A DNA stretch of 64,000 nt from Tipula vernalis (GCA_958295665.1 OY282560.1:21163653-21227652), one strand, 5' to 3'; counted from the stretch's first letter, positions 12,040 through 24,490 are shown. The notes: generated from the sequence alone by a model not told the origin. A program made the numbers and translations.

Positions 12040-14738
12040 CTCTTGCTTCGATAAGCACCACAGTCTCTCACTTATTTCGGTAATTTCAGTCAAATTAATC
12101 AAGTTCAGTATCAAATCCTAGAAATAAATGAAAATCAAGTTTTTGCTACTTAACACAAATGTGTACCCTAACAGGCAGGCCACGCGGTAAGCAAGCATTT
12201 TTTGTATGCAAACTGTATTTCTGTTGAAAAACAATTGGTTTACCTTACGCTAAACTGAAATTAAAGGGCAACATTGAGTGAAAACAGATTAGACTTATTT
12301 TTAAAAACCTTTTATTAATTAAATTAAAATTTTAAATCATTACAAAATGGTTCCCTTATACATATATCACAGTCTATTACATTTAAAAACAATAATTTTA
12401 ATTAAGTAAAACAAATAAAAATATTCAAAGTGCAATTAAATTATAAAAATAATAATTTTTTTATTTAAATAATTCTGCATTTCAAAATCATTAATTATAA
12501 TTATTAAAATGTAAGTGTGCAAATATTTAACTCACTATAATGTTATAATTAACTAAGTAACCACGAAATGTGAAATTAATGAAACTTTAAATTATTTTAT
12601 GGTTTTCCACAGACTGCCGGATGTCTATCAGAACATTCAGAATTAAAAAAACTTTTTACTCTTAATTTACAGGTTTTTATGAATTTCAAACATAACGAAC
12701 AAAATATCACTTTCGATTCGATTCGATAGAGTTTATGTCTCTTGTTTCATGAATAACATTGTATTCTATTTCGCTTTTTCTATTGCGATCTCTTTTTGTT
12801 GTGTACCTACTTTTCTTTTCTTTCGCAACGAAAGTATCACAAACAAAAATTTCGGTGATAAAGAATCATGAATATAAGTTGAAATAGAATATTGTTTTAT
12901 TCGAGCAAGCTGAGACAGCGGCAAAAAAGCATAGTTGAAAGAGACAAAACTCTATCGAATTCGATTCGAAAGTCATGTTACAACATCCCATCCCTGTATA
13001 GCAAAAGTAATAAATTTTTTCATTGTGAATGTATGTCTCTTTTATTAACAAACACTAAATTTGAGCACTGTTTCGTTTTTTAGAGACCGTTTTTCTAATG
13101 CGTTCTCAGCTAACCATTGTTTAAACTCATTTTTCGTTCAAAAAACTTTGTGTTTTTTACGAGGAGAGATATTTTATTTTTTTGGATTTCGTTCCCAGGG
13201 AAAGAAACAGAAAAAAATATTTTTTGTTTCCTTCCACAAAGAGAGAATATAAAAGTTTAAAGAAGGGAACAAAAAATGAATTTAAATACGGCATTTAACT
13301 AGAAAAAAATGCCATACTATTTCAATTTTTACTCATCTGTGTCACTCAAACTATTTTTGTATTCTTCGGCGAAAAGACATACCTACTAAGTTCGCTTCTC
13401 GCCTTTTGTGCTCCTGTATAATAATAATACAAACACGGACAAATAAATTACTAATTTTAGCGTGTTTATATTTCTAAATATCCGTCCGTTTTTTTCGGTT
13501 AGAAACTCTATATTCTTTTTATCAAATTGGCCGTTGCTTTTCCCACTCGAAACACAAGCTATATTGTTTTTGTTTTAAAAACAGATTACAATAAATTGCA
13601 CCATCACCTTCGCAAAATCGTTTGCTAACAAATAATTTAGCAAAAAGCTTATTTTATTAGCAAATAATTTAGCTAAATAAATATTAATAACTGTACGGTA
13701 TAATGAAATACAATATATAATGTGATTTTGTTTACATTGAAAATGATCAAATTTAAATTAATAAAACAAAAATAATGAACGAATGATATGAAAGGTGCTA
13801 GTCTTATAATTAATAAACAAATAAAATTATTAGTTGAATTAAACTAAATTATTGTTCTGTCAAACTATCTGGCACTTTAATTAGTTTTTTTTTTTTGTAA
13901 ATAGAAACTTCTATTTCTATTATGATAATGCAAACAAAAATAATTAATCATTATATTAACAATATTTAAATTTACACACACTATTTAAAATTATTAATTA
14001 AACAATTTACGTATATTATAATAATATCTAAGCATTAAAATAAGATATTCTTATTAAGATAAGAAATAAAATATTAAAAATTTTGTATGAGAAAATTAAA
14101 ATTAATTAATTTAAAATTAATAATAAAATAAATATTATTAAATAAAAGTTTTGGAAATGATTTAATTTTTTTTTTCTTTGGAATGCGGTCAAGAATTCAG
14201 CCGCTGTGCAGTTTAATTTGCATATAAAAAAAGCGAAAAGTAGGAAATTGCGGCTGCATTTTTATACGATCGGCAGCCGGTAAAAAGATACTTTTTTTTT
14301 AATGCCATTGCACAGATGTCCAGAATTCTGCCTATATAGTGATATTCGTTAACTCTATTTTTATAGGCTGCTTTATATAAAAGAGGACAAACCTAGTACA
14401 ATTTGCATAACTTTTATTTTTTCATTCCATTTTTTTTATTTTATCGGCAGAAAATAAATTTTTGTGACACTTAGTGGAATTCAACGGTAGGATATGAACG
14501 TGCTGATGATACGGCAGTATCTAAATAATTGATTGGTGATGTGTTTCGGCTTATGTCAAATTCAGAGTTACAATCTAGTCTCCTGGACTATTGAGCAATT
14601 TGTTTCTGACTTAATTTACTAATTTAAATTAATCTATGGCTTCTTGCCATTGGCGTTCCATATAGTGTCTGGTAAATTGAAGTAAACCACATCTTTGTAG
14701 TGGGGTTCAGATCAGCACAATACTGTTTAAACTGACAA
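12040..14738. other. AT-rich non-coding stretch with one inverted-repeat pair
   Basis: Mostly low-complexity AT-rich DNA. One inverted pair stands out: TTTCGATTCGATTCGATAGAG at 12711-12731 and its near reverse complement CTCTATCGAATTCGATTCGAA at 12950-12970, consistent with a decayed MITE whose outer ends I cannot fix. Nothing coding was recognised. Confidence 0.45.
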
Positions 14739-15120
14739 TCACACCAGCTCAAAAGGTTTGGTTCTTTTAAGTCTGCTTACTAAATTCGTGATGCTTAGGA
14801 GCTGAGTTGCCTCAATGTTCACATCATGTTGGCGGAGCCTTTCTTCATGTATCCGTGCTTTTTCCTGGATTTCGTTTAAGATGAGGTTCATTTTAAGGTC
14901 CCTATGAAGGTAATTGTTCCTGACATACCAAGGTGCATCAACGATGTTCCTTAATACCATATTCTGAAATCTTTGGATGATATTTACGTTGCTCTGTTTG
15001 GTACAACCCCAAAGCTGAATACCATAAGTCCAAATCGGTTTCAATATTTGCTTATAAAATAGAAGCTTGTTGTATGTTGATAAAGAAGAGTTCCTTTTCA
15101 TCAGCCAATATATTTTTGTA
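14739..15120 (-). pseudogene. jockey-like non-LTR retrotransposon, RT C-terminal remnant
   Basis: The minus-strand frame carries LLFYKQILKPIWTYGIQLWG followed by IIQRFQNMVLRNIVDAPWYVRN and HRDLKMNLILNEI. This is the region after the RT domain in jockey-clade elements, where an intact copy reads almost the same way. Only this C-terminal part remains; the RT active site and the endonuclease are absent. The frame ends at a stop shortly after KRTKPFELV, close to where such ORF2 proteins normally finish, so the 3' end may be near original. Confidence 0.85.
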
Positions 15121-15479
15121 TTTAAGTCTTAATTCTTCACTTTTCTTTTTGACGTTTTTTTTCCTGTCATGCCGAGATACTTAGCTGTGTTCGCATGCGG
15201 TATTTTTTCCCGATTTAGGCTTGCTTATAATAATATGTTTCAGACTAAAAATTCAAATTTAAATAAATTGTGGTTTGGCTATTGTGGTGTTTGGGATTAC
15301 TGAACGTGCCCATGTAGACATGTAGGGCAAGTTGAAAAACACCCATTAAGCATATAGTAGTATGACATGAATTCATTCATAGTGTACGCTCCATCATTAT
15401 AAGACGTGTGTTTTTAAGTTTATAAAATGAATTAATAAAAGTATATTCAAGTGTTTTTGAACCTGGTTTAGGATTATTT
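15121..15479. other. spacer between two element remnants
   Basis: No recognisable coding pattern apart from possible decayed jockey sequence close to its left edge. Confidence 0.4.
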
Positions 15480-16390
15480 AAGTTATATAAGGTTAAGCTT
15501 GAAGTTGCTGATCCTAAACCGATTTTTTTTAAACCACGAGCTGTTCCATTTTCATTAAGAGCGTGTGTGAACAAGAGATTCGGGGTTTGGAGAGTAAAGG
15601 TGTATTAACAAAAATGAAAACATCGGATTATGGTACACCCCTGGTACCAGTATTAAAAGAGGATGGCACAATCCGTATTTGTGGTGACTATAAAGTGACG
15701 GTCAACAAATTTTTAAAAAGTTTTAATCACCCGCTTCCACGAATCGAGGACATACTGTATTCACTGGGTAATGGCGAAAAGTTTACGAAATTAGATTTGT
15801 CGTGCGCCAACAACCAACTCGAGCTGGATGAGGAAAGCAAAAAATATGTTACCTGGAGTACGCATATGGGAATTTACCAGATAAATAGATTGCCGTATGG
15901 TATCAAACCTGCCAGTGGAATATTTCAGTTGACTATGGAAAAGTTATTTCAAGGAATTCCAAATGTTTTGGTGTTTATCGACGATATAGTAGTAACAGGT
16001 AGCAATGATGAAGAATATATATGAGGTTTCCTAACTGGGATATAGAGTTACCAGGGATGAATTATATAAAACGAAAAAACGTGTTGAGGCAATATTGAAC
16101 ATCAAGCCACCGAGAGATGTAACGGAAACCAGATCGTTATGTGGTTTGATAAATTATTACAGTAAATTTATTAAAAATGTGGCAATGATTATGCATCACA
16201 TTTATCAATTATTAAAACAAGATGAGAAATTCGTATGGAATGATAAATGTGATAGAGCCCTAAATAAAATAAAAAACGAGATGACTTCGGATAAGTTTTG
16301 GCACATTTTAATCCAGAGCTTCAAACAATATTGACGTGTGATGCTTCACAATATGGAATTGGGGCAGTCCTTTCGCATAACGTCCAGTAG
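15480..16390 (+). pseudogene. gypsy reverse transcriptase remnant (Mag-like)
   Basis: The frame around 15495-15550 reads PIFFKPRAVPFSLRA, the segment just before RT. After a frameshift an open frame at 15563-16024 contains TPLVPVLKEDGTIRICGDYK, INRLPYGIKPASGIFQ and the catalytic box VLVFIDDIVVTG. The post-RT connection follows at 16095-16334 (SLCGLINYYSKFIKNVA), and TCDASQYGIGAVLSH near 16330-16380 starts RNase H. Frame changes at about 16024 and 16330 and missing residues break it. In an intact element this enzyme copies the RNA genome into DNA within Gag particles. Confidence 0.85.
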
Positions 16391-16690
16391 CGTTCATTGC
16401 TCGAACACTGTCGGAGGCAGAGTCACATTATTCTATGCAACATAAAGAAGCGTTAGCAATAATTTTTGCGTTGAACAAATTGTATCAGTATTTGATTGGA
16501 AATAAATTCATAATTCGAACTGATCATAAACCGTTGATAACAGCATTGGGGGAACAACGGGGATTGCGCCACAGATTGCAGCGGCTCGATTACAAAGGTG
16601 GGCTCATTTTTTGTCGGGATTCGATTACACGATACAGTACGTTAAAGGGAAAGAAAATATGGCAGATATATTTTCGCGACATCCATTGAG
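16391..16690 (+). pseudogene. gypsy RNase H remnant
   Basis: The sequence encodes FIARTLSEAESHYSMQHKEALAI and then YQYLIGNKFIIRTDHKPLIT, the conserved glutamate and aspartate regions of the LTR-element RNase H. After a frame change near 16600 it ends with DYTIQYVKGKENMADIFSRH, the typical C-terminal motif in which D is replaced at A-D-x-x-S-R. It removes the RNA strand during reverse transcription in a working element. Confidence 0.8.
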
Positions 16691-17580
16691 GGCCAACGAA
16701 GAGGTGTTTAGGAAATATGAAGATAAAGCCAGTTATTTAAACTATTTTAATAACAATAAAAATTTAGTACTGGATTACAAATTGGTGCAACAAGAGACAA
16801 AAAAGGACTCAATACTATCAAAAGTGTTGGATATGGTTAGAAATGGTCATATGTTTACAGATGACAACCCAGAATATAAGGCGTTCGTTAAAATCAAAAA
16901 TGAACTTTCGGTGGAACATGTTGTGGTATTAAGATTCCTAAAAGCATTAGAGGATTGGTATTGAAGGAGCTTCACAAACCACATTTTGGAATTGTAAAGA
17001 CAAAGTCAATGGCGAGATCGTAAATCCACCAAAATCCGAATTAATATCATGGGAAATACCGGACAGATCGTGGTCTAGAATTCATTTAGATTATGCTGGT
17101 CCTTGGCAAACACGAACTTTTTAATAAATATCGATATGTATTCAAAATGGATAGAAATTTTTCAAATAAGGACAACAACAGCAGAAGTGACAAAAATGGT
17201 TTTAGGGAATGTATTTTCCAGATTTGGATTATCAGATGTCATTGTAACTGATAATGGTAGTCAATTTTGTGCGGAGATAATGCGGGAGTATTTTAAATTA
17301 AATGGGATACGTCACATACTGACAGCACCAGGTCATCCTGCTACGAACGGGGCAGCCGAAAATATGGTAAAAACGCTAAAGAAATCTATGAAAGCCGTAT
17401 TCGAGGAGAATAAAAAAAGTGCGAATAGTTTTGATATGGATTCGACACTTCAAACATTTCTGCTAAATTATAGAACAACTAAGCACTCAACAACGAACGA
17501 AACACTAGCTATGCTAATGTTCAATCGGGAACTAAAGATTTGGATTTTTAGAGGTACATGAGTAACAGGCCAAGGCTTCC
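16691..17580 (+). pseudogene. gypsy integrase remnant
   Basis: After a linker comes LKELHKPHFGIVKTKSMAR (about 16960-17020), the H-x-H half of the integrase zinc domain; the C-x2-C half is deleted. The catalytic core follows: RIHLDYAGPW supplies the first aspartate (about 17080-17105), then after a frame change VTDNGSQF supplies the second and GAAENMVKTLK the glutamate, with the usual 35 residues between the last two. The core ends with FLLNYRTTKHSTTNETLA. The C-terminal domain and 3' LTR are not visible. Inactive because of the internal deletion and frameshifts. Confidence 0.85.
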
Positions 17581-18439
17581 AGAGAACCAAGCATCTTATC
17601 ATGTAGTTTAAATTGTGTTGGCTTGTGCTAATTAATTTATCATAAATTATGCTAAGAATTTATTAACTATCGATCGCTTGGGTGTTTGTAACCGGGTCGA
17701 GTTTTAGTATATGTACAAAGGGTGTACGGTTTGGCGAGTTCCTGCTCAATGCTTGGCCGTACATTCTAATCAATCAATTAATCAATCAAAAAATAAATTT
17801 TTTGTGATAGCCATAATGGATGATGAATATTAATTAATTTATACGTTAAAATTAAATTTGTATCAAATAAATGTCTAAATTTGCGTACAGCACATATGTT
17901 TTGAAAGCAGATCTGCGTGCATCACCGCATACAAGTGACTGCAGTTAAAGACAGCTCGTTCTAAATCAACGTAAATGTCTTACGCATATACCATCAAGAG
18001 AATTCAGCTTGTATAGGCTATTAAGTTGATTTTGCTATCAATCATTTATTAGACACAGACACATACCGAATTTGTATTATTTATAATTGTACAAAAAATA
18101 AATTAATTCACTTTCAAGAATAAATTTTTGCAGGACTAATCTGCAATGAGATCGTTTTTACAGCCGCTATGAAGTAATTCTGTAGGTCACAGCTTTAACA
18201 TTGATAAATATGAATTTGCCGTCGGTTTCCTGAATAGCAACCAATGTTGTCAGGTTTCATGGACATCACTTTAACACGACATTTGTGAACGTTTATATGC
18301 TCGCACTGAGGAGAAACCAGATCAAACAAAAGACGCTTTCGACAAAAGAAACGTCAAAATTGTACATATCGGTGCATCGTATTGGCTCAAACTCCTCGCA
18401 CCCTAACTCAAACAACAACGGGACGCGCACCATACTGCG
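17581..18439. other. AT-rich spacer
   Basis: No coding signal recognised. It lies between a gypsy integrase remnant and a decayed non-LTR piece. Confidence 0.4.
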
Positions 18440-19055
18440 GTAGCTTTACTCTATAACTAAGCCACTTGGAAATCAAACGGCTAAACAACGGTCAACCAAA
18501 TCGAACGCATCCTCTGAAATTTGGACTATCCATCACGCAAAATCGTCGTTTTCAGCTATCACTCGTTGGAATACCGCGGCATTTCCTGACTCCGTCCAAG
18601 AACAGTGGGACATCACCAAAATGGCGGAAATCGATCCATCAACATCCACTACAGGCCGAAATCCATTTAGGGCTAAATATCTTTGGTTGGACAATGATTG
18701 TCTTCGCGCACGCTTAAGCAATCTATCACAGAAAACAAGACATTCTCACAACGCCTACATGACTGTAAGGAAAATCTTTATTCGGCTAAACGAAAAAAAT
18801 CCATCATCGACTTTCATCCAAATAGCAGCACTACTCGCAACAAATCCGGTGAATTAAATATGGACCCTAAAACCAACCTTTTCGCTCCTAAATAGATAGG
18901 TACCACCTTCCGAGCAACAACCTCTCTCTTGCTTAAATGCGATATCAACGTCGAGATGACCTCATCACCTTCTCCATCATATGATGAAATGCAGAACGTG
19001 ATATCAGAGATGATAAATGGCAAGGACCGTATTTGCAACGAAGTGCTTTAGTATG
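18440..19055 (+). pseudogene. decayed non-LTR retrotransposon, region upstream of RT
   Basis: The plus strand encodes ITRWNTAAFPDSVQEQWD and AKYLWLDNDCLRARLSNLSQ, which fit the linker between endonuclease and RT, where a W-W-N-x-x-C-type motif precedes a basic helix. Near 18990-19050 the string MQNVISEMINGKDRICNEVL fits the start of the RT domain (normally NGKAPGPDRI-x-NE-x-L) with the central GPD lost. Several frames are used. The RT active site is absent. Clade uncertain. Confidence 0.55.
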
Positions 19056-19279
19056 GCGGTGATTATTTGTAAAAAATTAAATAATTTTGAAAGGGAGTCT
19101 TGCAACTCATGAAAATCCTAGGATGTAATCCTAGAATAACCTCTGGGTGTCAATTTTGTGTCTCTCGTTTCGAGAACTCGCAATTCACAAAGTTGCAGTA
19201 TAGAGAGAAATCGCGCGGATTTTGCGGAGTTTTAAAGCTTATTCGACATTTGTTTGAAGAGTTTTATGCAACAGATAGT

Positions 19280-19900
19280 GTTCGAAATTATTGACATTTT
19301 CGATATTATTTGAGAAAAAATTAACATTGAATGAGCTGAGATTCTCGAAATCTCAGATTTTTGGATTAACCGAGATTTTCAGATTCGAATAGCGTTAAGT
19401 GACTCGGCATAGGAAATATCGGTACATATTCAATATTTTTGAGATTATTTGGGATTTTCCTCAGTTAATTTTTTCGAGAAAGATGTATTTTGCTTTTCAA
19501 TTGCTTAGCATTGAGATTTTTCAAGATTTTCGGGGAATTTGGATGTTTTTGATCATCTTTCGAAATTATTCGGATTATTTAAGCTTTTTAAGAGTATTCG
19601 ACTGTTTTCGGGTATCTCTTTAGATTTATATTAGCGTCATTTCACAGAATTAGTGATAAATCGAAATTTTCTACTTTTTATAAGATTATAAGAGATTTTC
19701 AATATTATCAAGCTCACATAAGGTACCCTTTATTCGATATTCATAGTGATTTCTTGTGGGTTTTTAAGATAATCCTAAGATTCTAAGTTTATTTGAATTT
19801 TTTGGGACTATTCGATTTTTTTTGTTGTGAATATTAGTCAAAATTGAGAAATATCTTCTCATTTCGATATTATTCAAAGTTTGCAAGGAATTCGGTTGCG
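19280..19900. repeat. dispersed repeat rich in TTCGAGATT motifs, copy 1
   Basis: The stretch is packed with variants of TTCGAGATTATTCGG and GAGATTTTTCAAG. Blocks such as GCATTGAGATTTTTCAA and GAATTAGTGATAAATCGAAA recur in the same order at about 60700-60860. This shows two copies of one unclassified repeat, without coding capacity or visible ends. Confidence 0.55.
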
Positions 19901-20371
19901 ATGTTACAATTTAGGATGCTATACTCTGTTTTGTTTGCTCTATGCAATTGTTCAGGTCATTTTGAATACTTTTTCATTATAACCCGGAATAAAAAACAAA
20001 ATCATTGTTGAAGCAAAAATTTAAAATTAATTTAAAAAACAAAATTTCCGATTTATTTTTATTTTAACCCAATACATAATTATTCTAACTTGCGTTCAAG
20101 TACTACTTCTTCTTTTGAATAATTTCAAGAAGGAAATTCAGTATGGCTTTCGAAAATTAGACCCCTAATGGGACAGACCTTACAAAGTCAAAATAATAGG
20201 TAAAGAGATATAAAATCCACACGGGGCCGCGCAAAAGAGGTTTTGGATTCTGCTAGCGATGGACAAAGATTGTGCGCATAGTGTCACGAACGTTATGACA
20301 CCTATAGTATTATAAAAAATATTAATGAATTCAGTAGTTCTCATAAAATATTTTTTCCGGATTTCTCTTTT
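19901..20371. other. spacer before the foldback element
   Basis: No gene or repeat recognised. Confidence 0.35.
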
Positions 20372-21135
20372 TCGTTCGATGTTGAAAGGCTGAATGTCGG
20401 AAGGCCGAACGTCGAAAGGCCGAACGCCGAATGTGTCGGAAAGCCGAATGTCGAAAGGCCGATTGTCGTATGGACGGAATGTTTAATGACCGATTGGGCC
20501 GAAAGGCCGGAAGTGTTGAAAGGCCGAATGTCTAGAGGAAGGATGGGTCGAAGGGCCGAATGTCGAAAGGTCGAGTGGCCAAACGTGTGGAAAGGCCGAT
20601 TGGATCGAAAGGCCGAATTTTCATTAAATTTTCCTTCACTTAATTGATTGAAATCAATATTTAAAACCACTGAATTTATTTCTTAATGTAAAATGATTTA
20701 AATAAATTGAAAATATGTGCTAATAAATCCTGTGTATCTAGCAGATTAATGTGATCAAATTTTGTCGGAAAACAATTTATTTATTTTTCTTTTTTTATAA
20801 TTAATTAATTTTTAATTATATTACAAAAAAAACGTAAGAAGATTTTAATATTTAAGGCGATTTACTATAAAACATTTTTATACAAAAATTTTGATTGAAA
20901 TATAAATTTTGGTTTTCATAAACATTTTGAAAATTTTCATTCATAAAAAAATGAAAAATTAAAATCAATTTTCGACACAAACGGCCTTTCGACATTCGGC
21001 CTTTCGACATTCGGCCTTTCGACATTCGGCCTTTCGACACAATCGGCCTTTCGATATTCGGTCTTTCGATATTCGGCCTTTCGACCTATCGGGCCTTCGA
21101 CCTATTGGGCCTTTCGACGTTCGGCCTTTCCCCCC
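20372..21135. mobile_element. foldback-type element with tandem-repeat arms
   Basis: The left arm (about 20375-20620) holds roughly eleven imperfect copies of a 15-bp unit, consensus GGCCGAATGTCGAAA. The right arm (about 20970-21132) holds roughly ten copies of the reverse complement, TTTCGACATTCGGCC. They are separated by about 350 bp of AT-rich DNA. Long inverted repeats built of short tandem repeats are the hallmark of foldback elements. No transposase is encoded. Open frames that repeat RMSKG across the arms are by-products of the repeat. The exact ends and any target duplication could not be fixed. Confidence 0.75.
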
Positions 21136-21314
21136 TATTCCCTGTTTTTCTGATACATTTTTGAGAATTGCAGTTTACTGCCATAAAATTGAAGAAAATC
21201 AAGCAACCCTTTTAAACCGTAGTCATTTGCTTTCTTTAGTTAGAAAAATAACTTTAAAAAAATTTTCTGGTTTTTGATGAATTGATAAATTCAAGAAGAA
21301 TTGATTTTTACTTT

Positions 21315-21327
21315 TATCCTCTGTTCA
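21315..21327 (+). repeat. 13-bp target site duplication, left copy
   Basis: TATCCTCTGTTCA here is repeated exactly at 25133-25145, framing the non-LTR retrotransposon between them. Confidence 0.9.
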
Positions 21328-21477
21328 GGGGTTCCACGGGGGAAGGCCCCGCAAGGGGGCCAGCAGTGCAGCAGAACGGAGATGGAGTACATTGGTCAGC
21401 TATCGGCCGGCATCGGTGGTGATGGTGCGGGAAAGGAGGCTGAGCAGGGCCTTCTGAAGAGGCCTTCGAAAAAATGA

Positions 21478-22312
21478 AGGCATACGTCGCCTGCCTGCAG
21501 ATAAACCTGCATCATGCAAAGGCGTCTTCGGACGTCCTTTGTCGTAGATTTATCTGCCATAACATTTGAATGGCTCTAATAGAGGTATACCAAATCAAGT
21601 GGGTAAGTTGATTTATCATACCGGAACTGAGAGTCCAAGAGCGGCTATTTTGGCCAGTTCGCAAATTAATTTTATCCCCATTTCAGAATTCATCTCCAGT
21701 GACTTGGTTGCAGTAATGGTGGAGGTTCTGGGTGAAAAAGGCAAACAGGAGGCTATAATGGCCTCCTCCTACTTTCCTGGGGACTCAGAGTTGATACCTC
21801 CACTTGAAGTTAGGCGGCTCATAGCTCATTGCAAACTCAATGGGCTGGCCTACCTCATAAGATACGATGCAAACGCGCCCCATACGGTGTGGAGCAGCAC
21901 GGACATCAATAACAGGGGTGAGTACCTTTTTGAATTTCTGATCTCAAATAATGTAGACATTGTCAATAGGGGAAGGAAACCTACTTTTATAAATGCGATT
22001 AGGCAAGAGGCCCTAGATTTGAAACTTGCTAGTCCGCATTTCAGCGACTTGGTCAAAAACTGGCATGTATCTGAAGAGGCCTCATTATCGGATCACTTCC
22101 ACATCAGATTCGATTTGGCGGCCGAGACCATGCAGCGGCAAGAAATTACAATTCCAAAACTGACCAACTGGGACTCTTATAGAGTCTTACTCGAATCAGA
22201 AATGCCCTCGGTTGTAGGGAACATAGAGTCTCCGGAGTGTTTGGAGATCTGTTCAGACCAGCTGCATAATTCTATACACTTGGCTTACGAGAATAGCTGC
22301 CCGGTTAAGTGA
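21478..22312 (+). pseudogene. non-LTR endonuclease domain (EEP/APE type)
   Basis: At 21484 the frame reads AYVACLQINLHHAKASSDVL, the usual start of the domain in this group. After two stops an open frame from 21566 to 22312 covers most of the rest: AAILASSQINFIPISEF, the DAN box in YDANAPHTVWSSTDINNRGE (about residues 99-118 of that frame) and the terminal SDH box in SLSDHFHIRFDL. The glutamate box (normally QEPW) is lost at the frameshift near 21575. In intact elements this enzyme nicks the target DNA to prime reverse transcription. Confidence 0.85.
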
Positions 22313-22327
22313 AGAGAGTCCACAAAG

Positions 22328-23700
22328 ATGGTCCCTTGGTGGAACGGAACGCTGGGTAAACTGAGGAAAAAATCGAGAAGATTATTAAACAATGCTAACG
22401 GCACCGGTGAATGGGGCGAGTATAAGATGGCCTTGACGGAATATAATCTCGAATTAAGAAGATCCAAAAGGGCTACCTGGAGGAATTTCTGTGAGGGAAT
22501 CAATGAATTGCCCTCTGCAGCTCGTCTCCAGAAAGTCCTTTCCAGCGATCATTCAAATGGTATAGGACTTCTCCAGAAGCAAGATAAGAACTTCACTGAA
22601 AACCGGAAGGAAACCTTAGAGGTACTGTTAGAGACCCACTTCCCGGATTCTGTAGTGGTAGGAGCCCAAGAGGACCCGCATGATCCCTCAAGTGAGGTGG
22701 CCTATTCGCTTCACATTAGGATCTAGAGTCTCTCTGGGTAAATTTTCACACCAAGCAAGTTGCGATGAGCTATTGGATCTTTCAAACCTTTCAAATCCGC
22801 CGGAGGGGATGGTATCTGTCCAGCTTTACTTCAAAAAGGTATTGAAGAAATACTCCCCAGCTTGATCCAGATGTTTCGGGCAAGTTATGCTTTTAACTAT
22901 ATTCCAAAACTGTGGAGGAACGGGGAGTGGTCGTCCAAACACCCAGGCCAAGGCATATCGGCCAATTAGCCTCACATCGTTTAACACGATGGAAAATATC
23001 CTGGACTGTCAAATAAGAAGCGAGGTCCTTGGAAAAAATCCGCTGCATCGGGACCAGTTTGCCTATCAAACTGGTAAATCCAGTGTGATGGCCCTTAGCG
23101 GTCTAGTTACGAGGATTGAAAAAGCGGTGACATATAAAGAAATTACCCTTTGTGCCTTTGTGGACATTGAGGGGGCGTTTCATAATACCTCCTATAGATC
23201 GATAGAGAGGACAGCAATGGAAATAAGGGTTTCGCTTTCTACAATTAGGTGGATCCGTTCCATGCTGGAACATCGTGAGATTACTGCGAGAATAAAGGAC
23301 TGTCCCCAAGGAGGCGTACTATCTCCTCTTTTGTGGTCATTGGTTATTGACAGACTACTGGTCCTTCTGAGTAGCCATGGGTTTAATGTCCAGGGCTATG
23401 CGGATGATGTGGCTATCATAATCAGAGGCAAGTTTGATGAGGTCATTTCTGATCGCATGCAAAATGCATTCAATATAATATGACAGTGGTGTTACCAGGA
23501 AGGATTCAGTGTCAATCCAAACAAAACTGTCATTGTTCCTTTTACGAGGAGGAAAAAGCTCGCGCTTACAGCTCCCTCGTTAAACCGTACTACTGTTCCT
23601 TTTTCCAGCGAGGTTAAATATCTAGGGGTTATCCTAGATCAAAAACTAAACTGGAAGCAGCATTTGTTGAGTAGTTCAAGATAGAGCCACCAATGCTTTC
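22328..23700 (+). pseudogene. non-LTR reverse transcriptase domain
   Basis: The linker (MVPWWNGTLGKLRKKSRRLL, 22328-22726) precedes RT. The RT open frame at 22887-23483 includes KAYRPISLTSF, FVDIEGAFHNTSYRS, PQGGVLSPLLWSLVIDRLL and the active site GYADDVAIIIRGK (about residues 174-186). The thumb continues in the same direction to about 23680 (SSEVKYLGVILDQKLNWKQH). The RT start (GGDGICPALLQKG, about 22800) is in a different frame. The residues PYADD-equivalent are intact but frameshifts prevent a full protein. Confidence 0.9.
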
Positions 23701-24490
23701 TGGGCCTGTCAAAGACTCTATGGGCGTACTTGGTTACAAATAATCTACTGGTAATTTCTTACAATCATTAGGCCTATAGTCACCTACGCATCGGTTGTAT
23801 GGTGGCGTAAAACTGAACAGAAGGCAATGCAAACTTTATTGAATAAGGTTCAGCGTATACCCTGCATCGGTGTTTAGGGCTTAATGGAAACATGTCCAAC
23901 CGCTGCGATGGAGTCACTTCTAGGACTGACACCGTCACACCTGCATATTTAAAAGGATGCTGCAATTATGGCGGAAGGAAATATCAAACCAGGCAATATG
24001 GTGGGTCATCTGGAAATCCTTAAGGAATTTCAGACAGACCCTACCATAGTAATGCCTTCCGACTGTAGGCCAGCTAAACTGGACTTCCACAAACCATTTT
24101 GTGTTAGATTACCTGACCGGGGTGTGTGGAGTGCAGGTGGACCATCCTTTAAGCGAAAGTCCATGGTATGGTTTACAGATGGATCAAAAACGGAAGATCG
24201 GGCAGGGATAGGAATACTCGGGAGTGGCACTGCTCTCTTCAAAGTTCTTGGGTACCAATGCTACAGTTTTTCAAGCAGAAGTACATGCTATAGAACTTTG
24301 CGTTAGGATAGGCATAGCAAAAGGCCTAAACGATGCAAAGATTTGTATTGTATCAGACAGCCAATCGGTCTTAAAGGCTCTTAGGTCTTGTACCGTTGAG
24401 TCAAGGCTAGTATGGGATTGTCTGAAGGTTATTAGACACCTGCAGGCTCAAATAAGGTAACACTTATGTGGGTGCCAGGACATACAGGGT
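23701..24490 (+). pseudogene. non-LTR RNase H domain
   Basis: After a connection with RPIVTYASVVWWRKTEQKAM (about 23770), the RNase H domain reads MVWFTDGSKTEDRAGIGI at about 24160-24210, TVFQAEVHAIEL near 24270, CIVSDSQSVLKALRS near 24345 and LMWVPGHTGF near 24465. These give the D, E and D positions of the catalytic site. The final H/D helix is cut by a deletion. A frame change occurs inside (near 24235). The presence of RNase H supports the I group. Confidence 0.85.

Noticed and set aside
12711..12970. MITE with TTTCGATTCG arms
   Set aside because: Arms are clear, but no outer ends or duplication could be set, so it is only mentioned within the spacer entry.
15377..15574. Minus-strand frame at 15.4 kb
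   Set aside because: It overlaps, antisense, the lead into the plus-strand gypsy RT and has no motif.
20341..21040. Minus-strand proteins with repeated MSKGR or STFG text
   Set aside because: By-product of translating the 15-bp repeat arrays of the foldback arms.
21850..22056. Minus-strand frame inside the endonuclease region
   Set aside because: It is the complement of a well-supported endonuclease frame and has no own motifs.
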